64,000 nucleotides of DNA from Streptomyces sp. AM 2-1-1 (GCF_029167645.1 NZ_CP119147.1:4730501-4794500); one strand, 5' to 3'. Numbered from the stretch's first letter, positions 25,775 to 36,258 are shown. Translations and numbers: made by a program. Notes: generated by a model from the sequence alone, not told the origin.

Positions 25775-28099
25775 TTACGTGAAGGAGCGCAGGCGCAGGC
25801 TGTTCGTCACGACGAACACGGACGAGAACGCCATGGCGGCTCCCGCGATCATCGGGTTGAGCAGGCCGAACGCAGCAAGGGGCAAGGCAGCCACGTTGTA
25901 CCCGAAGGCCCAGACGAGGTTGCCTCTGATGGTGGACAGCGTACGCCGCGAGAGCCGGATAGCGGCCCCCGTCACCTTGAGATCTCCACGTACCAGTGTG
26001 AGATCGCTCGCCTCGATCGCCGCGTCCGTCCCCGTGCCCATCGCGAGCCCCAGATCCGCGGTGGCCAGCGCGGCCGCGTCGTTCACGCCGTCACCCACCA
26101 TCGCGACGGACCGGCCTTCCGCCTGGAGCCGCCGGACTACCTCCACCTTCTCGTGCGGCAGCACCTCCGCGTAGACCTCGTCGATGCCGACCGCGCGCGC
26201 CACGGACTCGGCGACGGCCCGGTTGTCACCGGTCAGCAGCACCGGGTGCAGGCCCAGCCGGCGCAACTCGGCGACCGCATCGGCGCTGCTCTCCTTCACG
26301 GTGTCCGCGACCTCCAGCACCGCGCGGACCTCGCCGTCCCATCCGACCACCACCGCCGTACCGCCGGTGGCCCCGGCCAGCGCCGACTCCAGCGCCGGGG
26401 GCATCGCCATCCCGGCGTCCACGAGGAGTGCGGGGCGGCCGACGAGGACCGCGCGCCCGTCCACCGTGCCCCGCACGCCCAGCCCGGCGACGTTGCCGAA
26501 ACCGGTGGGAACGGGCAGGGTGCCCCAGCGCTCGGCAGCCGCGCCGGCCACCGCGCGGGCGACCGGATGTTCGGAGGCGTGCTCCAGTGCCCCGGCCAGC
26601 CGCAGCGCCTCGTTCTCGTCGGTCCCGGGAGCGGTGTGGATGGCACGGAGTGTCATCCGCCCGGTGGTGATCGTGCCGGTCTTGTCGAGCACGATCGTGT
26701 CGACGCGGCGGGTGCTCTCCAGGACCTCGGGGCCCTTGATCAGGATGCCCAGCTGGGCACCGCGTCCGGTACCGACCATGAGGGCGGTCGGAGTGGCGAG
26801 CCCGAGCGCGCAGGGGCAGGCGATGATCAGCACGGCCACGGCGGCCGTGAAGGCGGCCGTCACGTCGTCCGTCACCAGCAGCCACGTCACGAGGGTGGCC
26901 ACCGCGATCAGGAGCACGACGGGCACGAAGACGGCCGAGATCCGGTCGGCGAGGCGCTGCGCGGCGGCCTTGCCGTTCTGGGCGTCCTCAACCAGCCGGG
27001 CCATCCGGGCGAGCTGGGTGTCCGCTCCGACCCGGGTCGCCGCCACGACGAGCCGCCCCGAGACGTTCACCGTGGCGCCGGTGACGGTGTCGCCCGGACC
27101 CACGTCGACCGGTACGGACTCCCCGGTGAGCATCGAGGCATCGACGGCGGACCCGCCCTCGGTCACCGTGCCGTCCGTGGCGATCTTCTCACCCGGACGC
27201 ACGACGAAGCGGTCGCCCACGGTGAGCCGGGCGACCGGGATTCGTATCTCCGTACCGTCCGGACGGAGAACGGCCACGTCCCGGGCTCCGAGGTGCATCA
27301 GCGCCCGGAGCGCCGAACCCGCCTTCCGCTTGGACCGCGCCTCCAGGTAGCGGCCGAGGAGGATGAAGGTGACCACCCCGGCGGCGACCTCCAGATAGAG
27401 CGCGGAGGACGCGTCGGCGCGGGAGGCCACCAGGTCGAAGCCGTGCCGCATGCCGGGCATGCCGGCGTCACCCAGGAAGAGCGCCCACAGCGACCACCCG
27501 AAGGCCGCGAGCGTGCCGACCGAGACCAGGGTGTCCATGGTGGCGGCGCCGTGCCGGAGGTTGGTCCAGGTGGCGCGGTGGAACGGCAGCCCGCCCCAGA
27601 CGACCACCGGTGCGGCGAGGGTCAGCGAGAGCCACTGCCAGTTGTCGAACTGGAGGGCGGGGACCATCGCGAGTAGGACCACCGGCACGGAGAGCAGCGC
27701 CGAGACGGCCAGGCGCTGCCGCAGGGCCGCGAGCGGACCGTCCGCAGTGTCGCTCACCCCGTCCGCGTCGGGACCGGCGTCGGGACCGCCGTGGTCGGCC
27801 GGGGCGGACTCGTCCGGTCCCGCGGACCGGACGGCCTCCGGCGAGGGCGGGGGCGGGGGTGGCGAGGCGGTGTAACCGGTCCGCTCGACCGTGGCGACGA
27901 GGTCGGCCAGGTCCGTGCCGGGACCGAAGGAGACGCGGGCCTTCTCGGTCGCGTAATTGACGGTGGCGGTGACACCGTCCATCCGGTTCAGCTTCTTCTC
28001 GACGCGTGCGGCGCACGAGGCGCAGGTCATGCCGCCGATCGTCAGCTCGGTCTCGGAGACCTCCGCGGCCGGAACCTGGGCGGTGGTGATGCTGGCCAT
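25775..28099 (-). CDS. copA: Copper-exporting P1B-type ATPase CopA
   Basis: A 774-residue heavy-metal P-type ATPase that pumps Cu(I) out of the cytoplasm. It has an N-terminal HMA domain with GMTCASC (Cys26, Cys29), a transmembrane metal motif IACPCALG (about residue 428), phosphorylation motif DKTGTIT (about 470), the P1B-specific SEHPVARA and hinge [12 protein letters not shown] and the HMA sequence indicate Cu(I)/Ag(I) specificity. The start is ATG 28099 with AGGAG upstream. It lies 127 bp downstream of a copper chaperone gene on the same strand, both behind a CsoR-type operator. Confidence 0.95.
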   Translation of the reverse strand: MASITTAQVPAAEVSETELTIGGMTCASCAARVEKKLNRMDGVTATVNYATEKARVSFGPGTDLADLVATVERTGYTASPPPPPPSPEAVRSAGPDESAPADHGGPDAGPDADGVSDTADGPLAALRQRLAVSALLSVPVVLLAMVPALQFDNWQWLSLTLAAPVVVWGGLPFHRATWTNLRHGAATMDTLVSVGTLAAFGWSLWALFLGDAGMPGMRHGFDLVASRADASSALYLEVAAGVVTFILLGRYLEARSKRKAGSALRALMHLGARDVAVLRPDGTEIRIPVARLTVGDRFVVRPGEKIATDGTVTEGGSAVDASMLTGESVPVDVGPGDTVTGATVNVSGRLVVAATRVGADTQLARMARLVEDAQNGKAAAQRLADRISAVFVPVVLLIAVATLVTWLLVTDDVTAAFTAAVAVLIIACPCALGLATPTALMVGTGRGAQLGILIKGPEVLESTRRVDTIVLDKTGTITTGRMTLRAIHTAPGTDENEALRLAGALEHASEHPVARAVAGAAAERWGTLPVPTGFGNVAGLGVRGTVDGRAVLVGRPALLVDAGMAMPPALESALAGATGGTAVVVGWDGEVRAVLEVADTVKESSADAVAELRRLGLHPVLLTGDNRAVAESVARAVGIDEVYAEVLPHEKVEVVRRLQAEGRSVAMVGDGVNDAAALATADLGLAMGTGTDAAIEASDLTLVRGDLKVTGAAIRLSRRTLSTIRGNLVWAFGYNVAALPLAAFGLLNPMIAGAAMAFSSVFVVTNSLRLRSFT

Positions 28100-28226
28100 G
28101 TCCGAACTCCTGGGAAGAGCACTTCGGGCCGTACCCCACCAGTGTCCGCTGGTGGCGTCCGGCCCGGGGAATCGAAGGGGGAGGGGCCGGCCGCTGCCGT
28201 GCGGCCGGCCCGCCGTCCCGCTGGGG

Positions 28227-28532
28227 TCAGGCCCTGCCGACGTACTCGTAGCCCGCCTCGTCGACGGCGGCGCGTACGGCCTCCTCGGTCAGCGGCGCAC
28301 GGGAGGAGACGGTCACCTGCCCGGTGGAGGCGACGGCCTTCACCTCGGTCACTCCGTCGATGGCGGAGATCTCCTCCGCGACGGCGCCTTCGCAGTGACC
28401 GCAGGTCATGCCCGTCACCTCGTACACCGCGGTGACCGTGTCGATCGCCACGCCGGTGGGAGCGGCACCGTGGTCCGCTCCGGACGAGCAGCAGGAGCCG
28501 GCGGCCCGGGGGGTCTCGGTCTGGGCGGTCAT
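28227..28532 (-). CDS. copZ: Copper chaperone, HMA domain (CopZ)
   Basis: A 101-residue HMA-fold metallochaperone delivering Cu(I) to CopA. GMTCGHC at residues 41-47 supplies the metal-binding cysteines. The 30-residue N-terminal extension contains a CCSSG cysteine pair and His21, possible extra ligands not found in minimal CopZ. ATG 28532 is preceded by GAGGAG; a longer upstream frame exists but lacks a site. It is first in the copZ-copA unit, about 160 nt downstream of a CsoR-type palindrome. The csoR gene is not in the window. Confidence 0.92.
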   Translation of the reverse strand: MTAQTETPRAAGSCCSSGADHGAAPTGVAIDTVTAVYEVTGMTCGHCEGAVAEEISAIDGVTEVKAVASTGQVTVSSRAPLTEEAVRAAVDEAGYEYVGRA

Positions 28533-28691
28533 GGGCGTTCTCCTCTGATCGGATGCCGCACGGGCGGCGACCCCGGCGGAACCGGCGGTCGGAGCGCCGC
28601 GCATCGGCATGCGGACGTTCTCTGCGGGGGGCCGGGTACCCGGTGCGTGTCCGGGAACGGCCCGAAGCCCCCTTGCCTCGCTCTCCAGACT

Positions 28692-28708
28692 ATACCCCTA
28701 GGGGGTAT
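28692..28708 (-). promoter_or_regulatory. CsoR operator
   Basis: ATACCCC-TAG-GGGGTAT is a textbook CsoR box, bound by the Cu(I)-sensing repressor CsoR and released by copper. It lies upstream of copZ-copA and identifies this as a copper-inducible unit. Confidence 0.9.
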
Positions 28709-28719
28709 CAAGGCGAGCG

Positions 28720-29237
28720 ACTCGCTGCGGGGATGAAACCTCCCGGGGGTGTGTGGTGTGTTCTCTCCTGCTTCCCGGCGGCTTCAAGCTGGGCAACAAG
28801 GCTGGCGTGGGCAAGCACGGGGCGCCCGGTCCGTCCTGTGGGGCAAGGAGGTCCGGGACAGGTTCAACGCTCCGGAGCTCAACCTTGCCCGGCCCACCAA
28901 GGACGGCACCGTCACTCGACACCGACACCGACACCGACACCGGCGGGTAGGGGAGTGCGCAGGCGATGAGCATGTTCGGGCAGATCCGGGCCAAGGCCCG
29001 TGAGAAGGCAGCCACAACCGGCGGCATCGTGATCGACGCCGCGGACGAACTGACCCCCCATGACGCGGAAGCACCCCATCGAGGGACTGGTCATGGGAGA
29101 TGCCCGAGGCCATCACGGTGGTACGTGAGGTCACACCCCGGTACCCGTCCGCCGCGCACGAAACGTGACCCCGAACAGCTGAACAGGCCCCTCCGGGAGA
29201 TTCCGGAGTGGCCCGTGTACATGGATGTCCGGGCCGG
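28720..29237. other. Gene-free stretch with coding debris and hexamer repeat
   Basis: No intact gene is supported. Short protein-like snatches appear on the plus strand (for example MSMFGQIRAKAREKAATTGG near 28966, and REIPEWPVYMDVRAGYW near 29195) but change frame and stop quickly, suggesting decayed genes. A CGACAC hexamer repeats about four times around 28917-28942. Confidence 0.5.
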
Positions 29238-29681
29238 CTACTGGAGAGACAACCCGTTGGGGTCGGTGAGGCCGGTGGGTTCGGCCCGGAAGGTGGCGGT
29301 CCAGACTGTGGGACCGCAGTTTCTGCCGTTGGGGTTCTGTTCCGCCAGGGTCGCCTCGGCGGAGTCGGTGACAGTCTCCTTGCCACCGGCGGTGGTGGTG
29401 ACGGTGAGCCGTACGGGGACCGGCCCGGGCCCGTCCGCGTCGGGGAGCGGGACCGACAAGGAGCTGAACGGCCGGTCCAGGCCTCCGGACCGGCGCTGCT
29501 CACAGACTTTGCCCACACAGAGACGCAAGGTGGCCGCGTCCGCTGCGCCGAAGTCAGCGGCGCGCCAGAGCAGGGAGACCTCGGACTTCGCGTCGAGGAG
29601 GGTGCACGGCTCGTCCTCGCTCAGCGAACAGCCCGTCAGAAGCGACGCCGCGAGCAGGGCGGAGAAGGTGATTCTCTTCAT
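29238..29681 (-). CDS. Hypothetical lipoprotein
   Basis: A 147-residue lipoprotein whose signal peptide MKRITFSALLAASL ends in lipobox LTGC, giving Cys18. The mature region has five further cysteines (EPCTLL, LRLCVGKVC, GRNCG) and a beta-rich composition. No family is recognised. It directly follows the serine-protease remnant on the same strand. Confidence 0.75.
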   Translation of the reverse strand: MKRITFSALLAASLLTGCSLSEDEPCTLLDAKSEVSLLWRAADFGAADAATLRLCVGKVCEQRRSGGLDRPFSSLSVPLPDADGPGPVPVRLTVTTTAGGKETVTDSAEATLAEQNPNGRNCGPTVWTATFRAEPTGLTDPNGLSLQ

Positions 29682-29684
29682 CTC

Positions 29685-29931
29685 GGTACCTCGCCACCAG
29701 TCCGGGGAGCGCGCTGTCGGCCGGCCCGATGTCAGTGAAGATCATTTCGCACGGATCGAACAGGACGGCACTGTGGTCGCCGCCCCCACCGCCTCCGCTC
29801 GAGACGATGCCCTTGGCGGAGGCGCGACCGGAGCTGTCCGCAGTGTAGACGGGGCCCTCGGAGTCACCCCCGATCAAGCACGCTCCGGAGGTCTTTGGGG
29901 CGACGACCATGGAAAGCACGCTTCGACGCAC
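29685..29931 (-). pseudogene. Remnant of trypsin-like S1 serine protease
   Basis: Minus-strand translation from about 29931 reads SVLSMVVAPKTSGACLIGGD followed by SEGPVY, with KGIVSSGG and FDPCEMIFTDIGPADSALPG downstream. This is the C-terminal third of a chymotrypsin/trypsin-fold protease, with GDSEGPV matching the catalytic GDSGGPV (Gly to Glu change after Ser). The N-terminal half with His and Asp is not found in any frame upstream, and the frame has no stop at the expected end, running on into the lipoprotein gene. I read it as a truncated gene. Confidence 0.6.
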
Positions 29932-29932
29932 G

Positions 29933-30240
29933 AAAGGCGTCCCGGCACGAAGACCTGGCCGACGGCGTACGCGGCCCCGCGGAACTCGCGCAGTGGGAAC
30001 GCATCGACCAGGTGGGCGCGGCGCCGATGAGCTCCAGGCGCTGCGCGAACCCGGCGCCCGGGAGCAGACCGAGCCCCGCCGGTCCTCGCGCACGCCGCGC
30101 TGCTCGCCGAACTCGCCCACCTGGTCCCCGGCGCCGACGCCGACGAGCCGGCACTCGTGGCCCGGCTCGCCATCGGCGAGCCGGAAGCCGCCGGTGCGCT
30201 CGCCACGTTCCTCGCTCGTGTCGAAGGAACTCAGGCATGA
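29933..30240 (+). pseudogene. Frameshifted coding remnant, unknown family
   Basis: Coding-like peptides lie in successive plus-strand frames: EDLADGVRGPAELAQWERID, then DELQALREPGAREQTEP in a second, then AHAALLAELAHLVPGADADE and ALVARLAIGEPEAAGALATF in a third, ending at TGA 30238-30240. The regular Ala/Leu/Glu composition is typical of genuine Streptomyces C-termini. Two frame changes indicate a decayed gene or sequencing errors. No family is recognised. Confidence 0.4.
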
Positions 30241-30487
30241 GCGACGGTTGAAGCTGCGAGCTGCCCCCTGATGTCCCGTCTCAAAGAATTTGGTCCGAGG
30301 GTCGGGTGGTGACCTGCGGCGACCGGACCGGTTCGTTCGAGACGCCCTGCGAGGCGGTTTCTCGGACGATGGGGTTCGGCGCTCGTGGATGCCGAACCTG
30401 CTGTCAATCGATCTGGGCCGCCCCTCGTACCGTGGGCGGTGCCTGATCCACTACCTGCCCACGAACTGAAAACTGATGAGGAAAGCA

Positions 30488-30982
30488 ATGGGCGCTCTGA
30501 CCGACTACTTCCGAGCGGTTGACGCGGCATCGGTCGTGGAGGAGCTCAAGCGGGCGGATGGTGGGTCCCCGCTCAGCGCAGGGCCCCCCGTCGTCGATGG
30601 GGTGGAGACCAAGCACGTGGATCCGACCGTTGTCCTGGCGATGCTGATCGCTGCCATCCGGCAGGTCCGGTGGCGGGTGGACCTGGTCGAGGTGGTGATC
30701 CTGTGGCCGACCTCCCCGGTGCCCGGCCCTGACGGCATCGAGGACGAGAACGACCCGTGGGTGACGGGACCGTGGGTATCCGAACTCAGTCCCCCGGTAC
30801 GGGACACTCTGGCGGCTGTACGCGACTCCGAAGTGCCGACCATCGTCGCCAGGTGGGTCCAAGCGGAGGAGCTGCACGGAGCGCGCGTCCAAGACATGCA
30901 GCCGGTGGCTGAAGAACTCATCCGCCTCGCGAGGAGGGCCCTTGAAGCCGACGAGCAGCTCTACTGCTGGATGTGTCTGTGA
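30488..30982 (+). CDS. Streptomyces-family hypothetical protein
   Basis: A 164-residue soluble protein beginning MGALTDYFRAVDAASVVEEL and ending EADEQLYCWMCL. I recognise this as a family widespread in Streptomyces, sharing the MGALTDYFR start and the YCWMCL end, with no known role. Being full length, it contrasts with the decayed genes upstream. GAGGA precedes ATG 30488; ATG 30476 is an alternative start. Conserved Cys and Trp at the C-terminus might bind metal (speculative). Confidence 0.82.
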   Translation: MGALTDYFRAVDAASVVEELKRADGGSPLSAGPPVVDGVETKHVDPTVVLAMLIAAIRQVRWRVDLVEVVILWPTSPVPGPDGIEDENDPWVTGPWVSELSPPVRDTLAAVRDSEVPTIVARWVQAEELHGARVQDMQPVAEELIRLARRALEADEQLYCWMCL

Positions 30983-31684
30983 GGTGGTCCAGCCTGGAGG
31001 TCCGATCGGCACTCGGCGAGCCAGGGCGTTTGAGACGAAGGGCGAAACGGACCGGATCACTTGAGACGGGAACCAGATCCTTCGGGACGGGGCACCTGAC
31101 CAGTCGGGACACCTGTCACGGTGACGGTGTCCTGCGACACCGACGTTTGACTGATCGTCAGCGACGTGGGACTGATCGTCAACGACGTTGGACCGGTCGT
31201 CAGCGACGTTGGACCGGTCGGGCGGCCATCCCGAGCCGTACCTTTCTTCGCGCTCGGTAGCGCTTCATCCGCCTGTGCTTCCGCACCCCCCTGTTCCCGA
31301 TCCTGCTGCTGCCCTCGCCCCGTTGCCGCTGTCGGCCGGGATCGCGGGGCCGGGAGGCGGAGGGGGAGAGGGCGCGCAGGGCGGCCGAAAAGTTCCCACG
31401 GCCCGGGGGTGGTGCCGGCCTGCGGCGAGGGCTCCTGGATCTCCGGGGCAGAGGGAGGCGAGAGGACTGGGGCCGGAGCGTGGAGAACCGCCGATGGGCG
31501 GGCGGGCCGCGCGCCGGACGCGGGCACGGCGGGCGGGATCGCCCACGCCCGCGGTCCCCGACCGAGTCGGGGCCCGGAGGGCGTGTCGGGAACGCGTGGC
31601 AGTCGTTGGTGGTGCATGTCGTCGCACCTTTTGGGCTGTTCCAAGGCATATGCCAACGCGCCGCGGTCGTGCCGTGCCGCGCGG
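30983..31684. other. 702-bp gene-free stretch with palindrome and 21-bp repeats
   Basis: No gene is supported; a 200-codon minus-strand frame is Pro/Arg-rich and reads through the repeats. The informative part is a 24-bp imperfect palindrome (31108-31131) immediately followed by four 21-bp repeats (31141-31224). The remainder to the TetR stop is unremarkable GC-rich sequence. Confidence 0.55.
31141..31224. repeat. Four 21-bp tandem repeats
   Basis: Units start at 31141, 31162, 31183 and 31204; each begins CGACGT and carries GACTGATCGTCA or GACCGGTCGTCA-like sequence. The 21-bp period equals two helical turns, placing all copies on one DNA face, as in iterons or arrayed operators. An imperfect palindrome (GACACCTGTCAC / GGTGACGGTGTC) lies at 31108-31131. 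Confidence 0.85.
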
Positions 31685-32572
31685 TCAGGCGGGGCCGCAG
31701 CCGCGCGAAAGGTGGTTCGCCTCGTCCAGCAGGGGCCTCAGGTAGCGGAACATCACCGTCTTGAGCTCGCGGGCGTACGCCTCCCGCTCCTCGTCCTCGT
31801 GCGCCAGGATCAGGTCGATCCCGCCCTTGAACAGCTGGAAGACCATGGTGGCGACGCGCTGTATCTGTGCGGCGGGAAGCTCCGGCAGGTAGCCGGCGAG
31901 CAACGCCTTCACGCGGGTGAACATCGCGTCGTGGACGAGATCGTGCTTCTCGGTGAGGCGGCCGGGCGCCTCACCGCCCAGCATGAGCACGCAGAACGCC
32001 GGATTCTCGGTGTTGAAGGCGATCAGTGGATCGAGCGCCCGGTCGAGCATCCGGTCCAGGGCGAGTTCGGTGTGGCTCTGGGTGATGGCCTCGCCGTACG
32101 TCTCCTGCCACCGGTGCAGGAGGCGGTCGCCGAGCTCGACGGCGATCGCCTCCTTGTTGGGGAAGAACTGGTAGAGCGTGCCGGGCGAGACGCCCGCCTC
32201 GCGGGCGATGGCGTTGGTGCTGGCGGCGGTGTAGCCCTGGGTGCGGAACACGTCGGCGGCGGCGGCGAGCAACTGGGCGATCCGGGCCTCGCCCCGCGCC
32301 TGGCGGCGGCGGGGGCGCGGGGTGCTCCGGTCCGCGTCCGGCCGGGCGGAGGAGCCCGTGCTGTGGGGCGCGCTCCCGGTCGGCGTCCCGGATCCTCCCG
32401 GCGCCGCGGGATCGCCGGGCCTCCCGGACCCTCCTTGTGCAGAGGGATTCGCCGGGGCTCCGGGCTCGTCCGGGGTGCCGCTCCGCTCCGGCCCCGTCGG
32501 CGAGGGCGCTCCGGTCGGGGCCGCGTTCTCCGCTCCCGCTGCGGCGATCCGCTCGGGTCCGGCCTCAGACAT
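31685..32572 (-). CDS. TetR-family repressor with long disordered N-terminus
   Basis: A 295-residue TetR regulator. The HTH (TNAIAREAGVSPGTLYQFFP, about residues 115-135) is preceded by about 90 residues of Pro/Gly/Ser/Ala-rich sequence, unusual because TetR HTHs normally start near residue 10-20. No ATG or GTG occurs in frame between the first Met and the HTH, so the extension seems real. It is divergent from the MMPL transporter, with two matching operators in the gap, and probably represses both genes until ligand binds. Confidence 0.9.
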   Translation of the reverse strand: MSEAGPERIAAAGAENAAPTGAPSPTGPERSGTPDEPGAPANPSAQGGSGRPGDPAAPGGSGTPTGSAPHSTGSSARPDADRSTPRPRRRQARGEARIAQLLAAAADVFRTQGYTAASTNAIAREAGVSPGTLYQFFPNKEAIAVELGDRLLHRWQETYGEAITQSHTELALDRMLDRALDPLIAFNTENPAFCVLMLGGEAPGRLTEKHDLVHDAMFTRVKALLAGYLPELPAAQIQRVATMVFQLFKGGIDLILAHEDEEREAYARELKTVMFRYLRPLLDEANHLSRGCGPA

Positions 32573-32600
32573 GGTTCATCCCCAGCCCTCCTGAGAGTGA

Positions 32601-32658
32601 TTGACAAACACGAGCGAGTGCTCGCATTCTTGAGAAACGCGAGCGACCACTCGTGTTT
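32601..32658 (+). promoter_or_regulatory. Promoter with twin TetR operators
   Basis: TTGACA (32601-32606) followed about 18 bp later by CATTCT is a likely promoter for the MMPL gene. Two 24-bp inverted repeats of form AAACRCGAG-N6-CTCGYRTTY lie at 32606-32629, over the promoter, and at 32635-32658. Both suit binding by the divergent TetR protein. Confidence 0.72.
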
Positions 32659-32729
32659 GCCAGTCTACGTGGCAATGGCTGATCCGTGCTGCCCAAGCAG
32701 TCCGGGTCCAGTGGAGGGGGCGCCGCACC

Positions 32730-34958
32730 ATGCCTGACGTCAAGGGCCCGCAGCGGCTCGGTGGCTGGACCCGTCTCGTGACGGCGCGCCCTCGGCTCGC
32801 CCTGCTGGCGGCGCTCGTTCTCACCGCCCTCGCGGTCTTCGCGGGGAGCGGCGTGGGCGACCGGATGGCCGGCGGGGGCTGGGAGGCCCCGGACGCCGAA
32901 TCGACCTGGACGACCCGGGTGCTGGAGCGGGAGTTCCCCGCCTCGCAGCCCAATCTCCTGCTGCTGATCGACAGCGGGAGCGCCTCGGTCGACGATCCGG
33001 CGGTGGCGGCCGAGGCTTCCCGCCTCACCGACCGCCTGTCCGCCGAGGCGGGAATCACCGGCGTCGGCTCCTACTGGCAGACCTCCGCACCCGGCCTGCG
33101 TGCCCGGGACGGACACGAGGCGCTGATCGCCGCCCGCATCACGGGCGAGGAGAAGGACGCCGGAGAGACGCTCGACCGGATCACCCCCCTCTTCGAAGGG
33201 GAGCGCGGGCCGGTGAAGGTCTCGGTCGGCGGTCCGGTCGCCGTGCGCCACGAGATGCAGTCGATCATCCAGGAGGACCTGCTGAGGGCGGAGTTGGTCG
33301 CCCTGCCGGTCACCCTCGTCCTGCTGGTGATGGTCTTCGGCAGCGCGGTGGCGGCCCTGCTCCCTCTCGGCGTGGGCATCGTCGCGATCCTGGGGACCAA
33401 CGCCGTGCTGCGTGGCATCACGGAGCTGACCGAGGTCTCCGTCTTCGCCCAGAACCTCACGACCGCCCTCGGGCTCGGCCTCGCCGTCGACTACGCCCTG
33501 TTCATCGTGCGCCGCTTCCGCGAGGAGATGGCAGCCGGCGCCGACCCCCGCTCGGCGGTCGGCACCACCCTCCGTACGGCGGGGCGCACGGTGCTCTTCT
33601 CCGCGCTCACCGTCGCGGTCTCGCTCTCGGCGATGCTCGTCTTCCCCCAGTACTTCCTGCGTTCCTTCGCCTACGCCGGAATCGCCGTGGTGCTCCTGGC
33701 CGCGGCGGCGGCCCTCGTGCTGCTGCCGGCCGCGCTGATACTGCTCGGCCCCCGGGTCAACGCCCTGGACCTGAGGCGGTCGTTGAGCCGCCGGAGGCGC
33801 CCCCGGGCCGCCCGGCCCGCGGCGGACGGCCGGGGATGGGCCCGTCTCGCCACCCTGGTGATGCGCCGCGCCCCTGTGTTCGCCCTGGTCACCACGGCCG
33901 CCCTCGTCCTGCTGGGGCTGCCCTTCCTCGGCGTGAAGTTCGGTACGGCCGACGACCGGCAACTACCCGCCGACGCCGGGTCCCGCGTGGTGCAGGACCA
34001 CATCCGCGAGGGGTTCCCGGGCGCCCCGGGCGGTGGCCTCACCCTGCTCGCCCAGGGATCCGCCGACACCGCCCAGTACGCCGCCCTCCGCGAGCGGATC
34101 GCCGCCACGGACGGGGTGGCGCGGATCGACGGGCCGGTGACGAAGGGCGAGTTCACCGCCTACGGAGTGGTGCCCGAGGGCGAGGCCGTTGGACCCGGAG
34201 CCCAGCGGCTCGTCCACGACCTCCGTGCGCTCGACGCGCCCGTCGCCACCTCGGTGACCGGGCCGGCGGCCGTGCTCGACGACTCCAAGAGCGCCATCGC
34301 CGACCGGCTCCCGTGGGCCATCGGCATCATCGTGGTGGTGACCCTGCTCCTGGTCTTCCTGCTCACCGGGAGCGTGGTGATTCCCGTCCAGGCCATGGTG
34401 CTCAACGCCCTCAGCCTGACGGCGATGTTCGGCGCGGTCGTCTGGGTCTTCCAGGACGGTCACCTCTCCGGCCCGCTCTCCTTCACCAGCACCGGCGACA
34501 TCGAGACCACCCTGCCCGTGCTCATGTTCTGCGTCGCCTTCGGACTCTCGATGGACTACGGCGTCTTCCTGCTCTCCCGCATCAAGGAAGAGCACGACCG
34601 CAGCGCCGACCACGAGGGCTCCATCGTCTTCGGGCTGCGCCAGACCGGCGGACTCATCTCGGCGGCCGCAGTGATCCTCGCCGTGGTGATGGTCGCCATA
34701 GGGATTTCGCGGGTGACCAACACCAAGATGCTCGGACTCGGGATCGCCCTGGCCGTGCTGATGGACGCCATGGTGGTGCGCAGTCTGCTGGTGCCCGCGG
34801 TCATGAAGGTGATGGGCCGGGCCACCTGGTGGGCGCCGGCCCCGTTGCGCGCCTTCCACCGCAGATTCGGCCTCAGCGAGGGAGAGCCGGCCCCCCAGCC
34901 GGTACCGGTACCGGTAGTACCCCGCCCGCACCGCGCCGGGGAACGGGCGGCGCGGTGA
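32730..34958 (+). CDS. MMPL-family RND transporter
   Basis: A 742-residue membrane protein of the MMPL/RND superfamily, typical of actinobacterial lipid, polyketide or drug exporters. It has the two-fold layout: a first membrane helix (residues about 17-40), an extracytoplasmic domain, a bundle around 185-345, then a second repeat with helices at about 385, 530-575 and 610-710. The motif [17 protein letters not shown] and its partner [20 protein letters not shown] carry the Asp-Tyr pairs used for proton coupling. GGAGGGGG precedes ATG 32730. Expression is probably controlled by the divergent TetR regulator. Confidence 0.93.
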   Translation: MPDVKGPQRLGGWTRLVTARPRLALLAALVLTALAVFAGSGVGDRMAGGGWEAPDAESTWTTRVLEREFPASQPNLLLLIDSGSASVDDPAVAAEASRLTDRLSAEAGITGVGSYWQTSAPGLRARDGHEALIAARITGEEKDAGETLDRITPLFEGERGPVKVSVGGPVAVRHEMQSIIQEDLLRAELVALPVTLVLLVMVFGSAVAALLPLGVGIVAILGTNAVLRGITELTEVSVFAQNLTTALGLGLAVDYALFIVRRFREEMAAGADPRSAVGTTLRTAGRTVLFSALTVAVSLSAMLVFPQYFLRSFAYAGIAVVLLAAAAALVLLPAALILLGPRVNALDLRRSLSRRRRPRAARPAADGRGWARLATLVMRRAPVFALVTTAALVLLGLPFLGVKFGTADDRQLPADAGSRVVQDHIREGFPGAPGGGLTLLAQGSADTAQYAALRERIAATDGVARIDGPVTKGEFTAYGVVPEGEAVGPGAQRLVHDLRALDAPVATSVTGPAAVLDDSKSAIADRLPWAIGIIVVVTLLLVFLLTGSVVIPVQAMVLNALSLTAMFGAVVWVFQDGHLSGPLSFTSTGDIETTLPVLMFCVAFGLSMDYGVFLLSRIKEEHDRSADHEGSIVFGLRQTGGLISAAAVILAVVMVAIGISRVTNTKMLGLGIALAVLMDAMVVRSLLVPAVMKVMGRATWWAPAPLRAFHRRFGLSEGEPAPQPVPVPVVPRPHRAGERAAR

Positions 34959-35214
34959 CACCCGCGGCCGTCCCGGCCGGGTAGCAGTCCCGTGCGCCGG
35001 CCGAGACCAGCGGCTGACATCGGCGGCGCCTCTCCGGCCCTCCCAGGACCCCAGCCCTCGTGTACCGGCCCCGGGGGCGACCCCAGGCGACCCCAGGCGA
35101 CTCCGGGCGGCTTCGGGCGGAAGGGGACACGGCCGGGTTGGTGAGCCGTTACCGTCCCTCGGGACACACGGCACGACGGACCAGCGCGGGCCGTGCGCGA
35201 CCGGAGGGCGGGAC

Positions 35215-36258
35215 ATGAGGGCAGTGGTGTTCGAGGAGTTCGGGCAGGAGGCGCGGGTGTGCGAGGTGCCCGATCCGGTCCCCGCCGCGCTGGGGGTGGT
35301 GGTCCGGGTCGAGGCGACCGGACTCTGCCGCAGCGACTGGCACGGCTGGAGAGGACACGACGACGGCATCACCCTCCCGCACGTTCCCGGCCACGAACTC
35401 GCCGGCACGATCGAGGCGGTTGGAAGCGGTGTCGCCCACTGGCGTCCCGGCGACCGGGTCACCGTCCCGTTCGTCTGCGCCTGCGGCCGGTGCGAAGCCT
35501 GCGCCGCCGGGGCGCAGCAAGTGTGCGAGCGCCAGACCCAACCGGGCTTCACCCACTGGGGCTCGTTCGCCGAGTACGTCGCACTGGACCACGCCGACGT
35601 CAACCTGGTGGCCGTGCCCGAGGAACTCTCCTTCGCCACGGCGGCGGCGCTGGGCTGCCGATTCGCCACGGCGTTCCGCGCGGTGGTCGGACAGGGCCGC
35701 GTCGCGCCGGGGGAGTGGGTCGCGGTGCACGGCTGCGGAGGGCTGGGGCTCTCCGCCGTGATGATCGCGGTGGCCGCCGGAGCGAGGGTGGTGGCCGTGG
35801 ACGTGTCGGCCGCCGCGCTCCGCCGGGCGGAGTCGTTCGGAGCCGCCGCGTGCGTGGACGCCTCGGCCCACCCGGAGGGCGCGGACGCCGCTGTCCGCGA
35901 ACTCACCGGCGGCGGTGCGCACCTCTCGCTGGACGCCCTCGGGTCGCCGGTCACCTGCGCCGCGTCCGTGCGGAGCCTGCGCCGGCGGGGACGCCACGTG
36001 CAGGTCGGACTGCTGCCCCCGGCGGCCGGGGACCCGGCCGTCCCGATGGCACGTGTGATCGCCTGGGAGCTGGAGATCCTCGGCAGCCACGGAATGGCGG
36101 CCCACGACTACCCGCCGATGATGGAGCGGATCCGGACAGGAGCCCTGCGCCCTCACCTCCTGGTCACCTCCACCATCGGCCTCGCCGAGGCCCCGGCGGC
36201 GCTCGCCGCGATGGGCACCGCCCCGGGAGCCGGCGGTGTCACGATCATCGAACCGTAG
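35215..36258 (+). CDS. Zinc-dependent alcohol dehydrogenase
   Basis: A 347-residue medium-chain dehydrogenase/reductase. Catalytic zinc ligands appear as Cys38 (GLCRSDWHG) and His60-Glu61 (GHE). The structural zinc lobe is Cys90, Cys93, Cys96 and Cys104 ([15 protein letters not shown]). The nucleotide fold shows [10 protein letters not shown]. It most resembles actinobacterial zinc alcohol dehydrogenases acting on small or aromatic alcohols with NAD. GGAGGGCGGG precedes ATG 35215. It stands alone, and neighbours give no pathway clue. Confidence 0.92.
   Translation: MRAVVFEEFGQEARVCEVPDPVPAALGVVVRVEATGLCRSDWHGWRGHDDGITLPHVPGHELAGTIEAVGSGVAHWRPGDRVTVPFVCACGRCEACAAGAQQVCERQTQPGFTHWGSFAEYVALDHADVNLVAVPEELSFATAAALGCRFATAFRAVVGQGRVAPGEWVAVHGCGGLGLSAVMIAVAAGARVVAVDVSAAALRRAESFGAAACVDASAHPEGADAAVRELTGGGAHLSLDALGSPVTCAASVRSLRRRGRHVQVGLLPPAAGDPAVPMARVIAWELEILGSHGMAAHDYPPMMERIRTGALRPHLLVTSTIGLAEAPAALAAMGTAPGAGGVTIIEP

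Noticed and set aside
31057..31656. 199-codon minus-strand frame downstream of the TetR gene
   Set aside because: Pro-rich without a ribosome-binding site; its apparent TSLTISP repeats are just the 21-bp DNA array read in frame.
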